A stretch of DNA of 64,000 bases from Voacanga thouarsii (lineage: Eukaryota > Streptophyta > Magnoliopsida > Gentianales > Apocynaceae): contig JANUWF010001783.1 in NCBI GenBank assembly GCA_026120185.1, forward strand, positions 527,001 to 591,000. Reading direction: 5' to 3'. Under the pieces are notes generated by a model, which worked only from the letters and a program-made list of their open reading frames with translations, was not told the origin of the DNA and did not search any database. Numbering within the stretch: position 1 is the stretch's first letter; each line of letters opens with the position of its first letter. Of the stretch, positions 50,801-61,624 are shown in pieces. The translations under genes were made by a program, and so were the position numbers.

Positions 50801-51759
50801 AAAATGATGTAGGGACATTGTCATCTACAAAGGTTTGGCTGTCTAGTCAATTCAGTATGAAGGACTTGGGAGAAGCCAGCTACATTCTCGGGATTAGGTT
50901 TCTTAGAAATAGGAAGCAGAGAATGTTAGGATTATCCCAAGCGACATACATTGACAAGATGCTGGCCAAGTACAGCATGGACTCATGCAAGGGAGCTCTA
51001 ATCCCTTGCAGACATGGGTTGTCATTTTCTTCGAAGGACTGTCTTAAGTCTCAAGAAGAAAAGGACAGAATGAGTAGGATTCCCTACGCTTCGGCTGTGG
51101 GAAGTCTCATGTACGCCATGCTGTGTACTAGGCCAGATATCTGCTTTGCCGTGGGCTTAGTTAGTAGATATCAGTCAAACCCAGGGGAGGTTCATTGGCA
51201 AGCTGTAAAGCATATTCTCAAATACCTCAAGGGAACGAGATATTATATGCTGGTTTACAGGGCTGATGATTTGGTTCCTACAGGATACACAGACTCAGAC
51301 TTCCAGGCGGATAAGGATGAGAGAAAATCTACTAGTGGATATGTCTTCACCTTATCTGGAGGAGTAATTTCATGGAGGAGTATCAAGCAGTCTTGTATTG
51401 CTGACTCAACCATGAAAGCTGAGTATGTGGCAGCTTCGGAGGCGTCCAAGGAAGCAATTTAGCTCCAGAAGTTCCTTTCAGAACTTGGAGTCGTACCACA
51501 TAAGGACAGGCCGGTTGTGATGTATTGCGACAACACTGGAGCAGTATCGCAATCTAAGGAACCTCGGAACCACAAGAAGGGGAAACACATCAAGAGGAAG
51601 TACCACCTGATTCGGGATTTCATCCAGAGACGGGAAGTCGTGGTGGAGCATATAGCCTCAGAAAACAATCTAGCAGATCCATTCACCAAGCCTTTGGCTG
51701 AGAGAGTCTTCAAGAGACACTTAGACGCCGTAGGGGTGGGCACCAATGGACTTACCTAG
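47862..51759 (+). pseudogene. copia gag-pol polyprotein, family A copy 2, broken
   Basis: Starts at ATG 47862 (MVGGSFSPLAV). Domains in order: gag with zinc knuckle CFKCGKKGH (about 48595-48621), protease (about 48720), GAG-pre-integrase and integrase (49020-49800), reverse transcriptase (50245 on) and RNase H to 51759. Stops: TGA 47937 (Trp site), TAG 48621 (Trp site in the zinc knuckle), TAG 49576 (Gln, shared with copy 1), TAG 50176 (Gln) and TAG 51460 (Trp). An extra G near 48664 shifts the frame. Two catalytic motifs are also lost: protease reads VDFGATDHIC for VDSGATDHIC, and the RT box reads YVDN for YVDD. It is clearly dead, and more damaged at active sites than copy 1. Confidence 0.94.
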
Positions 51760-51771
51760 TCTTAGAGTGCA

Positions 51772-51781
51772 AGTGGGAGAT
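51772..51781 (+). other. Polypurine tract of family A copy 2
   Basis: AGTGGGAGAT immediately before the 3' LTR start at 51782. Same as in copy 1. Confidence 0.85.
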
Positions 51782-53789
51782 TGTTGGATTGTATGCCCTC
51801 TTAGACTTGGTTTCTGATGTAAAATCGAATATTTTAGTAAAAGAATTTATTTTCAAAAATTATTTGTGAATTTATTTTTTGTTTGTGCACGATTTTCGTT
51901 TGGAACAGACCCATTGTGTTTAAATAAGTGATCCATGTGAATGGTAGTCTTTCACAGTAAGGTATGGATCACGGGTTATTTAACACATAAACATTTGTTC
52001 TTAACCTATTGATGAGACTGGGAATCTCATCATATTTAGGTTATTATGTTATGAATTCTAAATGGGGAATGGCTTACCTTTAGCCAGTGAGTAGTCCACT
52101 CACTTCATAACATAAGCGTATTTTGAATACGTAGGACAGGACCTGTAGTAGTTGTTTCTAAAAGTACTATATGATAGAAACCTAGACTACTACCACTACA
52201 GCGTGGACTAGTACTCTACGACTTGAGTATGAGTTGTTGGTCCGGCGAAGCTGGAAGCACATACTTTGATTTGTTATAGTTGAGGTTCTATCGTAGGGCC
52301 AATATACTTACATGTTGGGTATGTGTGACTAGTTAGTTAAGACAGACTTGTACAAGATAGTTTCTGCACTATATCGCCCCTTGTGGTTGTCCGAGTGGTC
52401 TAAAATGTCCAGAGCCCTGGGAAACATGACTTGGAAAGCGGAAACACTCCAAGAAGTCGTGGATCATTGGACTAGAAGCCTAAGGATGGTAGATGTCATT
52501 TAGAGGGGTGTTAATATACTTCTTCCTCTCTAAATGTACGGCAATGTGTAGAGGGGTATTTTAGTCATTTCACCTGTAGGTCGGAGACTTTGCTAATGCA
52601 ATATTATCATTGAGGTCAATATTTCCTTATGGTGATATTAGGAAATATTTAAAATGCAAAATACAGCTATTTATATAGCAGTGGTATTTTGGTCATTTTA
52701 GCAGCCAAGGCGATGTGTCTTTTTGGTCCTCAGAATAGCCCGTAAGTTCTAACTACTTTTGGGTTGAGGAATTAGTCTCAGTTGAAGAGGATTTTATTTT
52801 ATTTTATTTTATTCAGGAAGTCTAATTTATTATTGGACTGGAATAAAATGAATAAATAAATAAAATAGGAGTTGAGAGAAAATTAATTATCTAGTTTATT
52901 TGGTTAATTAATTATTCAGGGCCTAGGTCCAGTATGAATAATTAGGAAATTAACCTGGGCTTAAACTAGGGGAAATAATTAATATTTAATTATTTATTGG
53001 GTTATTTATATAGGCCCAAGAAATAAATAATTAAAGATTAATTATTTTGGTTCATTTGGGTTCATTAATTATTTATTGGGTTATTTATGTAAGCCCAGGA
53101 AATAAATAATTAATGTTTATTATTTTGGGCCTTTTGGGTCAAATGAAAATAATAAATATTTTTCTGGCCCAATAACTTGGACCTTAGGGTTTTTCCAGAT
53201 ACGGTTAAGAGGAGTTTAGGGTTAGGCCAAACTGATTCTCAGGATAACATCCGGGTGTTTTGAAATCCCAGGGATATGTTCATCAGATAATGAGAGACCT
53301 AATTTTGGCTAACTAATAAACAACTCTTTGGAAAAAGAAAAACCCTAGTTTTCCCTACCCAACAGAAGACTCACGTCTCTCTGGAGAGCCTCACGTAAGC
53401 TCCCTCTCTTACACCTCCCTCTTCTTGGTTTCTCCTTGGAGCTTTTCTAACCAATAGCAAGTGAACCAAGGAGATTTGAGACCATTCTTCTTCTCTGTTG
53501 TTTTCACTGACTAGAGGTTAGGCTGAGGAATATCCTGAGAGCTGGAAAGATAGGCGTTCATGCAAACAAGGCAGAGTAGAAGGCTAGCGGTTGTTCAACT
53601 GGAAGCTTCTTCAAGTGGGCAAAGTGAGGCGATTCCAGTTGTTCAATTCACTCTTACTCAACCTAGAAAGGTTAAGGAGCGCAAATGTATGATCTTCACG
53701 CTTCCGTATAGCCTTTAAGGCTTGGTTTTATTTTTCTCTGTTTAATTTTTTATGCTACCAGTGCATGCTCTCTGTTTTCGTCTCCCTCA
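51782..53789 (+). repeat. 3' LTR of family A copy 2
   Basis: 2,008 bp, TGTTGGATTG...TCTCCCTCA. Compared with the 5' LTR it lacks about 27 bp at 52432-52437, between two CTTGGA repeats that are both present at 44661 and 44688. Confidence 0.95.
52668..52678. promoter_or_regulatory. Candidate TATA element inside the family A LTR
   Basis: ATTTATATAG in element sense, about 890 bp into the LTR and about 1.1 kb before its end. Its reverse complement CTATATAAAT is also a good TATA box, so antisense transcription is equally possible. The word is conserved in all LTR copies (for example 238-250 and 8011-8024, reverse). Confidence 0.3.
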
Positions 53790-54780
53790 ATATGCATTTG
53801 AGGAAGAGTAAATGAACTAAATTTCTAAATTTGTCTGAGAATAGAAACCTACCAAGAAGTTACATAATGCGATACCGTGTATGCTATACAACCATATTTG
53901 GAGTAGCGTATAACGAGAATGGTTGAGTTAGGGCTCTTTTGAGTGAGCTTAGCTTCAATCGAGGCCCATCAAGGTTTGTGTGCTTGGGTTGAAAACCAAG
54001 GAGTGCATTGCACAAGCCTAATAGCTCTACTTGTGAGTAGTTAAACACACGACCAATAACTAGATCACTATCTACACGTAATTTGAATAGGACCTCTACA
54101 CCTTGTATGGTAATAGTGGCCTCTCCAACTCTAAGGTAGAAAGTGTATGTCTCTTGGCACCATCTTTCCACCAGCACCATAATTAGTGAATAGTCAGTCT
54201 TCATATAATGCAAATGAATAACCTTACCAAACCCAGCCATTTCCATAAGTTGCTTGACACGGGATCCAAATAAGTCAAGCATCCTAACTTGCACTGTCAT
54301 TGCACTTTGAAGTAAGTAATATCTTCTAACTATTCTACCCAAATATGCATCGATCTATATCTATGCTGTAGGGTCAAAATGTCCAGGATATAATGCAAAT
54401 GAATAACCTTACCAAACCCAGCCATTTCCATAAGTTGCTTGACACGGGATCCAAATAAGTCAAGCATCCTAACTTGCACTGTCATTGCACTTTGAAGTAA
54501 GTAATATCTTCTAACTATTCTGCCCAAATATGCATCGATCTATATCTATGTCTGTAGGGTCAAAATGTCCAGGATATAATGCAAATGAATAACCTTACCA
54601 AACCCAACCATTTCCATAAGTTGCTTGACACGGGATCCAAATAAGTCAAGCATCCTAACTTGCACTGTCATTGCACTTTGAAGTAAGTAATATCTTCTAA
54701 CTATTCTGCCCAAATATGCATCGATCTATATCTATGTTGTAGGGTCAAAATGTCCAATATAATAAAGCCAGGATCAACTC
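53790..54780 (-). pseudogene. PMD gene, 5' part, with triplicated segment
   Basis: Minus-strand translation from 54342 reads MGRIVRRYYLL..., then LMEMAGFGKVIHLHY, LIMVLVERWCQETYTFYLRV, GEATITIQGVEVLFKLRVD and LYATPNMVV. After one stop at 53884 it continues as YRIM.LLGRFLFSDK toward 53800. This matches the PMD core, where LVERWRPETHTFHLP.GEATITLQDV..L.GLRVDG is diagnostic. Upstream, VDPGFI and LTLQHRYRSMHIW (54750-54690) resemble the family's N-terminus. The copia element at 42557-53789 interrupts it just before the DLE region. The gene lies directly downstream of the MULE transposase on the same strand. Confidence 0.8.
54203..54757. repeat. Three tandem copies of a 185-bp unit in the PMD gene
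   Basis: Units start at 54203, 54388 and 54574, each with ATATAATGCAAATGAATAACC, GACACGGGATCC and GATCTATATCTATG. They are almost identical, so the triplication is recent relative to the gene's decay. It repeats the exon encoding VRMLDLFGSRVKQLMEMAG. Confidence 0.95.
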
Positions 54781-55079
54781 TATCAGTCATAGGCTTGTAC
54801 ATAGTGTCCTAGAACCTTGATAGTGGGATTGTAATTTTATTATTCCACAAAATAAAGTAAAAATATCATTATAAGACATAATTAAATGCATGAAATAAAT
54901 AACTGAATGCATGTTGACAAATTCAGTATAATATTACAAAATTTGCTATCAAATGACATGAAAGATTTTAGCAAAACAAATATTACATATATAAATAGGA
55001 ATTGATACCCTAATTGAAGAAGAGTATTACACCAGTCCTATAAAATAAACAAATTACAGGAAAACTATTTCAAAATCAC

Positions 55080-57558
55080 TCCACGGGATTGTAAGTGTAA
55101 TTCCTCTTATTTTGTAGTTGTAATGGTAGAAGCCACGTTGAGGAGGTGAACCAGGATTACGTTTGTCCATTTCATTTTGAATACGTAACGTCTGCATTCG
55201 ACCATCTCAATAGTTCTTGAAACAGTGAGCAAACGGTACAAATCTAAAACTAGGGTTGCGCCAATAATCCTCGTGTGGAATAGACCTGCATTCTACTGTA
55301 TAAGTCAGTCTTTAACATAGTATTATGTTTTTTGATTTTATGAGATCCTCAAGATTTAGCCCAATTGCTGACATACTGCAATTGCATGCAAATAAGGTAT
55401 TCCACATATTTCCTATTTGAAATAACTACATGTCCTGATACTAATATTAACTTCGTACGAATTTTTTCCCTTCCTATGCTCACGATATGGTGACACAATA
55501 GTAAAAATATTCCAATCCTAATTAAAAGCTAACACATGGTGTCTTCTTCCTTTTGTTCATTCTTTACAAACTTAGCCTATATCATAGAATGAAAGTAATA
55601 TCTACTGTAATTAGCCTTTTGTTTATGGTTGTTGAAATAATTGACTTTTTTTTAAGAAAGACTCAACAATCAGTTTTGATGGGTATGACACGTATACCTT
55701 TGATGACATTGTTGAACGATTTTGCCAAATTTGTTATCATATTACCATACCGATGTCTATCATCATAAGCAAGAGTCTATTACTCATTCGAAATGCCAGT
55801 CATGCCTTAATTTGGGGGTTTGGCAAACTTATTTCTTCCATAAAAAATTTACGCTTCTTGCTTTGATCCCTAGCTATGTACATCAACTTTTTCAACTGTG
55901 ATTTCGAAACTTTGCATTGAAATTGCTCCAGATATATCTAAGACAAAATCTATGTACTATCATTAGTTCTTGCCAAAAAGGTAGTTGATAAACTGTATTC
56001 ACTATCCCAATATGTTTGTAGGATATTAAACAAAATTTTTGATAATTTAATATATGCTCTCTGAGTAAGGACAAAAACCAACCTCGACTATCATTAGTTT
56101 CTTCGTCAACAATTACATATGTAAGGGGCAATATATGATTATTGGTATCTTAACCCATTGTTGTTACAAGCTTTTCCTTGTATATACCCCTAAGGAATGT
56201 CCCATAAATACTGACAATTGGCTTTATATAAACAAATGCATTAATACATAGTTTGAATGCCTAAAAAACATATCCAAATGTCCTGGCCCCATTGCTATCG
56301 ATTGGTAAATGATACCACACCACGACTATGCCAAGATTTAAATCTTGTAAGACAAGCATATATCATATGGTAGTTGTTCTAGTGAAGAAGGTCAATCTCC
56401 ACAGATTATCTTAATAGCATGCCTGCACACATTTCATCATTTCCTATATGATGGAGTGAAATGTAATGTGTTATGAATATGGTTGTTTATTTTACTAAAT
56501 TTAATTTCCAGATTATAGTGAATTATCGACAAAATGTGCTTCGCTATGAATTTCGTGCTCATGTTGCGATGGTTCCCATGTACTATTCAAACTAAACAAA
56601 TGTGCTCTCTATGCCATCAAGTAACTTGCCATAATGCACAACCTTTCTTTTTCCACGCATGGATCCGCCAAGGACAGGGATACTATGTAGTTAAATTTTT
56701 ACACTTGGCAATCCATAGTACAACCTTACTTTCTTGCACCATAAACTCACGACCTATTCTAATGGACCACAACTGAACAACTTAAAGTAACTTATCCTTA
56801 TCCCTAAACCACATGCCAACCCTCAATATTGTTCGATTCTGACCATAAACCCATTCCACTGCTACTTGTTACCATTTCACTAGCTTTGTTTTCTATTTGT
56901 TAAGAAGTATCTAACCTATCGAGGTACATTGAATACGTGGATTATACACGCCTTCCAGTTTAATAGGTCTATTAGCATGTTGTTGCATTACAGAATAACC
57001 CGGAATCTATTATCCAGCATCGCTATCTTCTCATCCTCGTCAAGAGTATCTTTTGCAACAGGCCTATCAATATCTGATGTAGGTCCTAAACTGTCCACAG
57101 TCGCTTTCGGAGCACCTAGCCAATTGCGCTCTTGGGCAACCTATTCATCAACAGGTGTTACATCTAATGGAACATTGATTTTTTACAGCTAAAAATAATA
57201 GTAGGCTAGTCTGTGTTTGGAAGGGTTGAGTATAGACATAAAGTGGAGGAGCAACAGACCCTATCGAGATTGATGGGTATTGATTGCTAGGTTCTACAAT
57301 TAGGGTATCTGAAATTGATGTAATGTAAAGAGATTGGAAAGTGTCAGTTGGGAGATGTGGAGGATTGTTGGCGACAATAGGTACAGGTAAATTTAAATCA
57401 AAATTAGGCATGTTCATAGGAGTAGCTGAGTTTAATAATTCAGTGAATGTGTCAATAGTAGGGGTTCGGTTGTTTTGCTTTAGAGGATCTCTAGCGAGTG
57501 TATTTGTAATTTTGATGATCTCGTGATGAACAGGCAGATCAATTAGTTGTCCCCTCAC
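55080..57558 (-). pseudogene. MULE (MuDR-type) transposase, broken
   Basis: Minus-strand pieces in order: N-terminal Pro/Asn-rich segment with MPNFDLNLPVP (57558-57148); MuDR DNA-binding-like region CPWRIHAWKKKGC...LWQVT, HRNMSTKFIAKHIL (about 56690-56510); DDE domain KPIVSIYGTFLRGIYKEKL and DTNNHILPLTYVIVDEETND (about 56235-56070), then SRGWFLSLLREHI, CLISYKHIGI and HRFCLRYIWSNFNAKFRN (to 55895). Next RYGNMITNLAKSFNNVIKGI (about 55745-55690) and SIPHEDYWR...RMQTLRIQNEMDKR (about 55290-55150), the C-terminal zinc-finger region. Both catalytic Asp positions visible are Tyr (SIYGT at 56206-56204; ISYKH at 56020-56018). Several stops and frameshifts are present. Terminal inverted repeats were not identified. 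Confidence 0.85.
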
Positions 57559-59299
57559 GATAGATGTAGTACCACAAATTTTTCATATTTTCATTATCCG
57601 TTATAGAAGTTGTTATAGACTCATCGTATTACCAATAATAGTGTCTTCTCTCATTGCAATTTGTAGCCTAATAGTAAATTTAAGGCAAAATTTTAACTCA
57701 TTGTTTTGATTAGTAAGTTTAGTTAAATCTTTCTAAAGGGGAAAAAAGAAAAGACACTGAGATAAGGGCTACATCCAGAAAAGAAAAATTGCACTAAAAT
57801 TCCAAGTTTATAGATATATGCATATGCAAAATGGTAAGTTGCGCAGACAATGTAGTTGCTTCTATCAATAAAGTCTACACCTTATGTTCCAATTCAAAGA
57901 TGTAGCACAACTTACGCTCCTTAGAATGGGTAGCTGCCTGACGATTAGCCAATATCCTGAAATGAAAGTACTAAAGATATGAGAACATATAACCAGTAAA
58001 TGTTGCTTTACAAATAGAGTTAAACCTCTAAACAAAAAATCTCATACCTGTTAAAGCCATGGAGGAACAAGCACAACTCAGAGATAGAATGCGATTTTCT
58101 TGCCTTGATTTCTTTATCTATGTTTCTTCTAAATTGTTCTTGCATTTCTTTTTCCTTTTTCCTCCCCCTCAAACTTCAAAACTACATGTTCTTCATCAGC
58201 CCCTTCATTGAGATATAATAAGAAAAAAAAAATGAAAATTTCAATTTAGAATGGACAAGGTCTTAATCAAGTAATGTAGAGAATAGCAAATTTACCTGTA
58301 TCTTATGATTGTTCTCTTTGTGCGGGTTTGAGTTGTTATGTAATCTTTCATCTAAATAAAAGCCCTTTTTATTGGGTGGAATTTAAGGTTGTCAGGAAGC
58401 TTTCACGTAGAAACTTAAATTCATTAATCCTTGTGCAATTCCTGCATGCTTACTGATTTATACTTGTTTAAAACTCAGAACTCATTACTCACTTTTATTA
58501 GTGAAGGTAAGTGCATTCATCTTTCATTGTAAATGAATGGACATGAATCCATTTTAAATTAATGGACATTGTAATGCTAGTGTTAGTTATAACATGAATG
58601 GAAATTGAGAGCTAAATTTTCTCCCTACCAATAAATCCTCCTCATGATGTCTTGGACAATTACCATTCTACTTTTTGATTTGATACTCATGTTTGTGAAA
58701 GTGTCAGGTTATAAGAGCTTTTTGTGGGCTTATGCTTTTTCTAGGAATTGCATGTACTAGGGTGATTTTGCTCAAGTATAACACTTCTCTGCCAACAACA
58801 TCGGAGTTCCATTTATGTAGAGCTACTATGATGTCCATTTAGGACAACTGGTGTATTAGGTTAGTTTGCTCAACCATAGGAAATGGAGAAGAATGAACAA
58901 TATTGAGGCAGCATAACCAATTTCGACATAGAAGCAATCTTGATGGCATTCTAGTCAGTTGAGAATGGAATATTCACCTCTGCTATCTTAAGCAAAATAG
59001 CAACACATGCACAGAACATGCTTGCACGTCTACTCGTTGTATACAGAAATGGATTTACAGCCCCATGCTTTGAAAACTCAGTATAACACGACTTTCTTTA
59101 GAGCAGAGAAATATTTCCAGATGGCATCTTGTACTACGCCTAAGGGAAGTCGCATTAGATATAGTTTTCAAAGAACTATTCAAGTGACGATTATACTAAT
59201 GTAATAATTAAACAGAATATCTATAATAATATATTATGTTCCATCATTGATAGTGACACTATTTTTTAATAAATATTAATAAAAAATATTCCATCTATT
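57559..59299. other. No recognised gene; upstream side of the MULE
   Basis: AT-rich sequence without convincing open frames. It may contain the 5' region and outer end of the MULE, but no terminal inverted repeat was found. Small words such as AATGGACAT...AATGGACATTG recur at 58530-58570. Confidence 0.4.
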
Positions 59300-61620
59300 T
59301 GTGCGGCATTTTCATTTTTTTGGGATATCGTTCGGTCATTGGGACTAAGGGGCTTTATAATTAGGCAAGGCAGAAAATGAAATAAGATTCTAACTTAATT
59401 ACAATTCTTCAAAATTGTATCAAAAGTTTTAGAAATAAAGCTCAAATTAATACAAGTCCAAAGTGATATCAATCCAAGGCTTGGTCTCTAACGATTCCCT
59501 ACCTTATTGAGACTCGAACTCCCTGAAAACATGATAAACAAATGTGTGAGAAGAAAAGTCCTGTGTGTGCCATTGCAAATTATAAATCACAAGTGTTCAT
59601 GATGCAAGTTTGAAATGTGTAGGAAATATAATTGCTCAGATTCTCAATTAGGTTTAAGTTTACCCAGGTGTTTTCAAAATCACACAACTATAACACTTTT
59701 GCAGTGGATAAATAAAATCAAGATATAACCATCCACTCATTTATTTAATAAAAGAACCGGGTATGAAACCTTACTTCATAACTCAATGTGATTGCCATGA
59801 AACCTTACAATGTAGCAATTACTGTGAAACCCTGCATCATAGTGATATTGGATTATCAGGTGCCACCAGGTGGTATACCTCTCTATCTCCCACCCAAACA
59901 AACTAATTGTCTAACTCTAGGATCATTCCCACTTAGAGCTAGTTGCTATTGCGGACCGGCCTGACTCGCTAGTACTAGTATTCTATTAAGACAGAGTTCA
60001 TCTATTGAAGGTGGTCACCTGCCGGAAGGCTCACCCTATCCTGCATGACCTAGTGCTAGGGCCTACCCTTATGGAGTACTCCACATAGTTCGTCCCTCAC
60101 TGGGATATTCACAAAAATGCTGCAGAGTAAATTTCTATACTTTCACAGTAGAATTTGGGAAAATGAACTAATGAGTTATATTTTTAAAGTTTCATAGAAT
60201 AGTTTTGTCGTATTGCAAGTATTTTGAAAGAGAATATAATATGTCTGAGAAAGTTGCTTTTTTTTTTTCCCAAAAAGCAAACAATTCAATATATTATTTA
60301 CGGTATTATCAAGCTACAGTTTGAGCATCAAGTTTTAAAGAGTTTTATGCAAGGACTTAGAAAATCAGGGTCCCTGGATAAACTTTAGTCATTGAGCAAT
60401 TGGGTTAGAAATCTCAACTCTATCTAGACAAAATATGAACTCACTATTACAACCCACATTTGATATGATTTCCACATACACACCCCAAATAAGACAACAC
60501 CTCTGTACAAATTTACAATGTCAAAGTATAATAGGATACCAACATGTCAAACATGTTTATACTCATCAAAAGGCAAAAACATAAATTTAGATGAATTAAG
60601 TCTCTAGCACTATATTCATGGTTTCCAAGAAACCCTAACCCTAATATCACACAAATGTTTTGCCAACCCAAATACCAGACATGATTTATATAGTCTCATG
60701 TTACAAATCCTTATTGATATCCTCCACAAATTCATTGAGGCTAAATAAGTCATTTAATCCTAACATGAGAGAGACATACATCAAGATTATACATCTCACA
60801 AGATCCGAATATAACTCCGTCTAGCATTCTTACTTCCTATGCAATCAATATCTTATCACCAATTCACATATACCTCCATAACGACAATCAATAATACTCA
60901 AAAGTCAAATTTCCACCCATAACATGAAGATAGAACAATAATCTCAAACTAGGTCTTAAAATATATACAAAGATCACAAGGAGCAACCAAGGTTTTAAAA
61001 CCATAAAGATCCAAATATCCTATAACTATGATACTTGAGTCGAGAATGGCTGAGAATTACTTGTGAAAGGGACACTCTTAGTTTGGCTTGAGTAGTCCTT
61101 AGACATGCTTCTTGAAGAGTGTGTACTCCATGGCTGGTTTTGACAAGAATTAAGCACTAGATTAGAGGTTGAGGGTGCAACCATAACAAAGGTGGCATCG
61201 GCTTTGTATATAAAAAAGAAAAGGAGATCTAGAGTGGAGGTGGAAGAGAGGGTTTTATCAAGAGTTTTTCCTTGACTTGATGAAGGCCGAGAACAATGGT
61301 ATGTTGAAGCTGTTTTGGTTTCGAGAGAGAGAGAAGATGGTGGCCGAGAGGGACTTTTTATGCCTGAATGTTTTACTTTAGCTAGAGTGAGCAAGTGCAG
61401 AGAGAGGAAGCCAAGGCTGAGAGGGTGTGTGCATGACTTGTTTTTAGTGAAAAGAGGAAAAATGTGGCTGAGTAAAGGAATTATTACCCAAAGGTGTCTT
61501 AGTTAGGAGAAAGAAGTGATTAATAATTCCTAAGGAGTGATAGAAGGTGTGACAAAATAAGGTGCTAAGATTTAAGGAGATATTTGGGAAGAAATACCTA
61601 TGAGGGAGAGGAGAGAAGAA
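59300..61620 (-). repeat. LTR-like repeat, possible Ty3/gypsy
   Basis: 59700-60130 matches, in reverse complement, the order of words in 11550-11870. The reverse complement has a TATA-like TTTTTTATATACAAAG near 61205 followed by a pyrimidine-rich leader-like stretch, suggesting transcription on the minus strand. The open frame 61394-61026 is Ser/Thr-rich low complexity and I do not call it a gene. No pol domain is present, so family assignment is weak. Confidence 0.4.
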
Positions 61621-61624
61621 GGAC

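Larger units (their letters stand above)
42557..53789 (+). mobile_element. Full-length Ty1/copia retrotransposon, family A, copy 2
   Basis: Flanked by ATATG on both sides (42552-42556 and 53790-53794). The order is 5' LTR 42557-46047 (enlarged by a nested solo LTR), primer binding site 46051, leader, gag-pol 47862-51759, polypurine tract and 3' LTR 51782-53789. Length without the nested insert is about 9.8 kb. It is in opposite orientation to copy 1 and lies inside the PMD pseudogene. Confidence 0.96.

Noticed and set aside
53884..54342. Reading the 152-codon PMD frame as a complete small gene
   Set aside because: Homology continues past the stop toward 53800 and on the far side of the copia insert, so it is a fragment of a larger broken gene.
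61026..61394. 122-codon Ser/Thr-rich minus-strand frame
   Set aside because: Low complexity and located in an LTR-like repeat, probably a leader read as protein.
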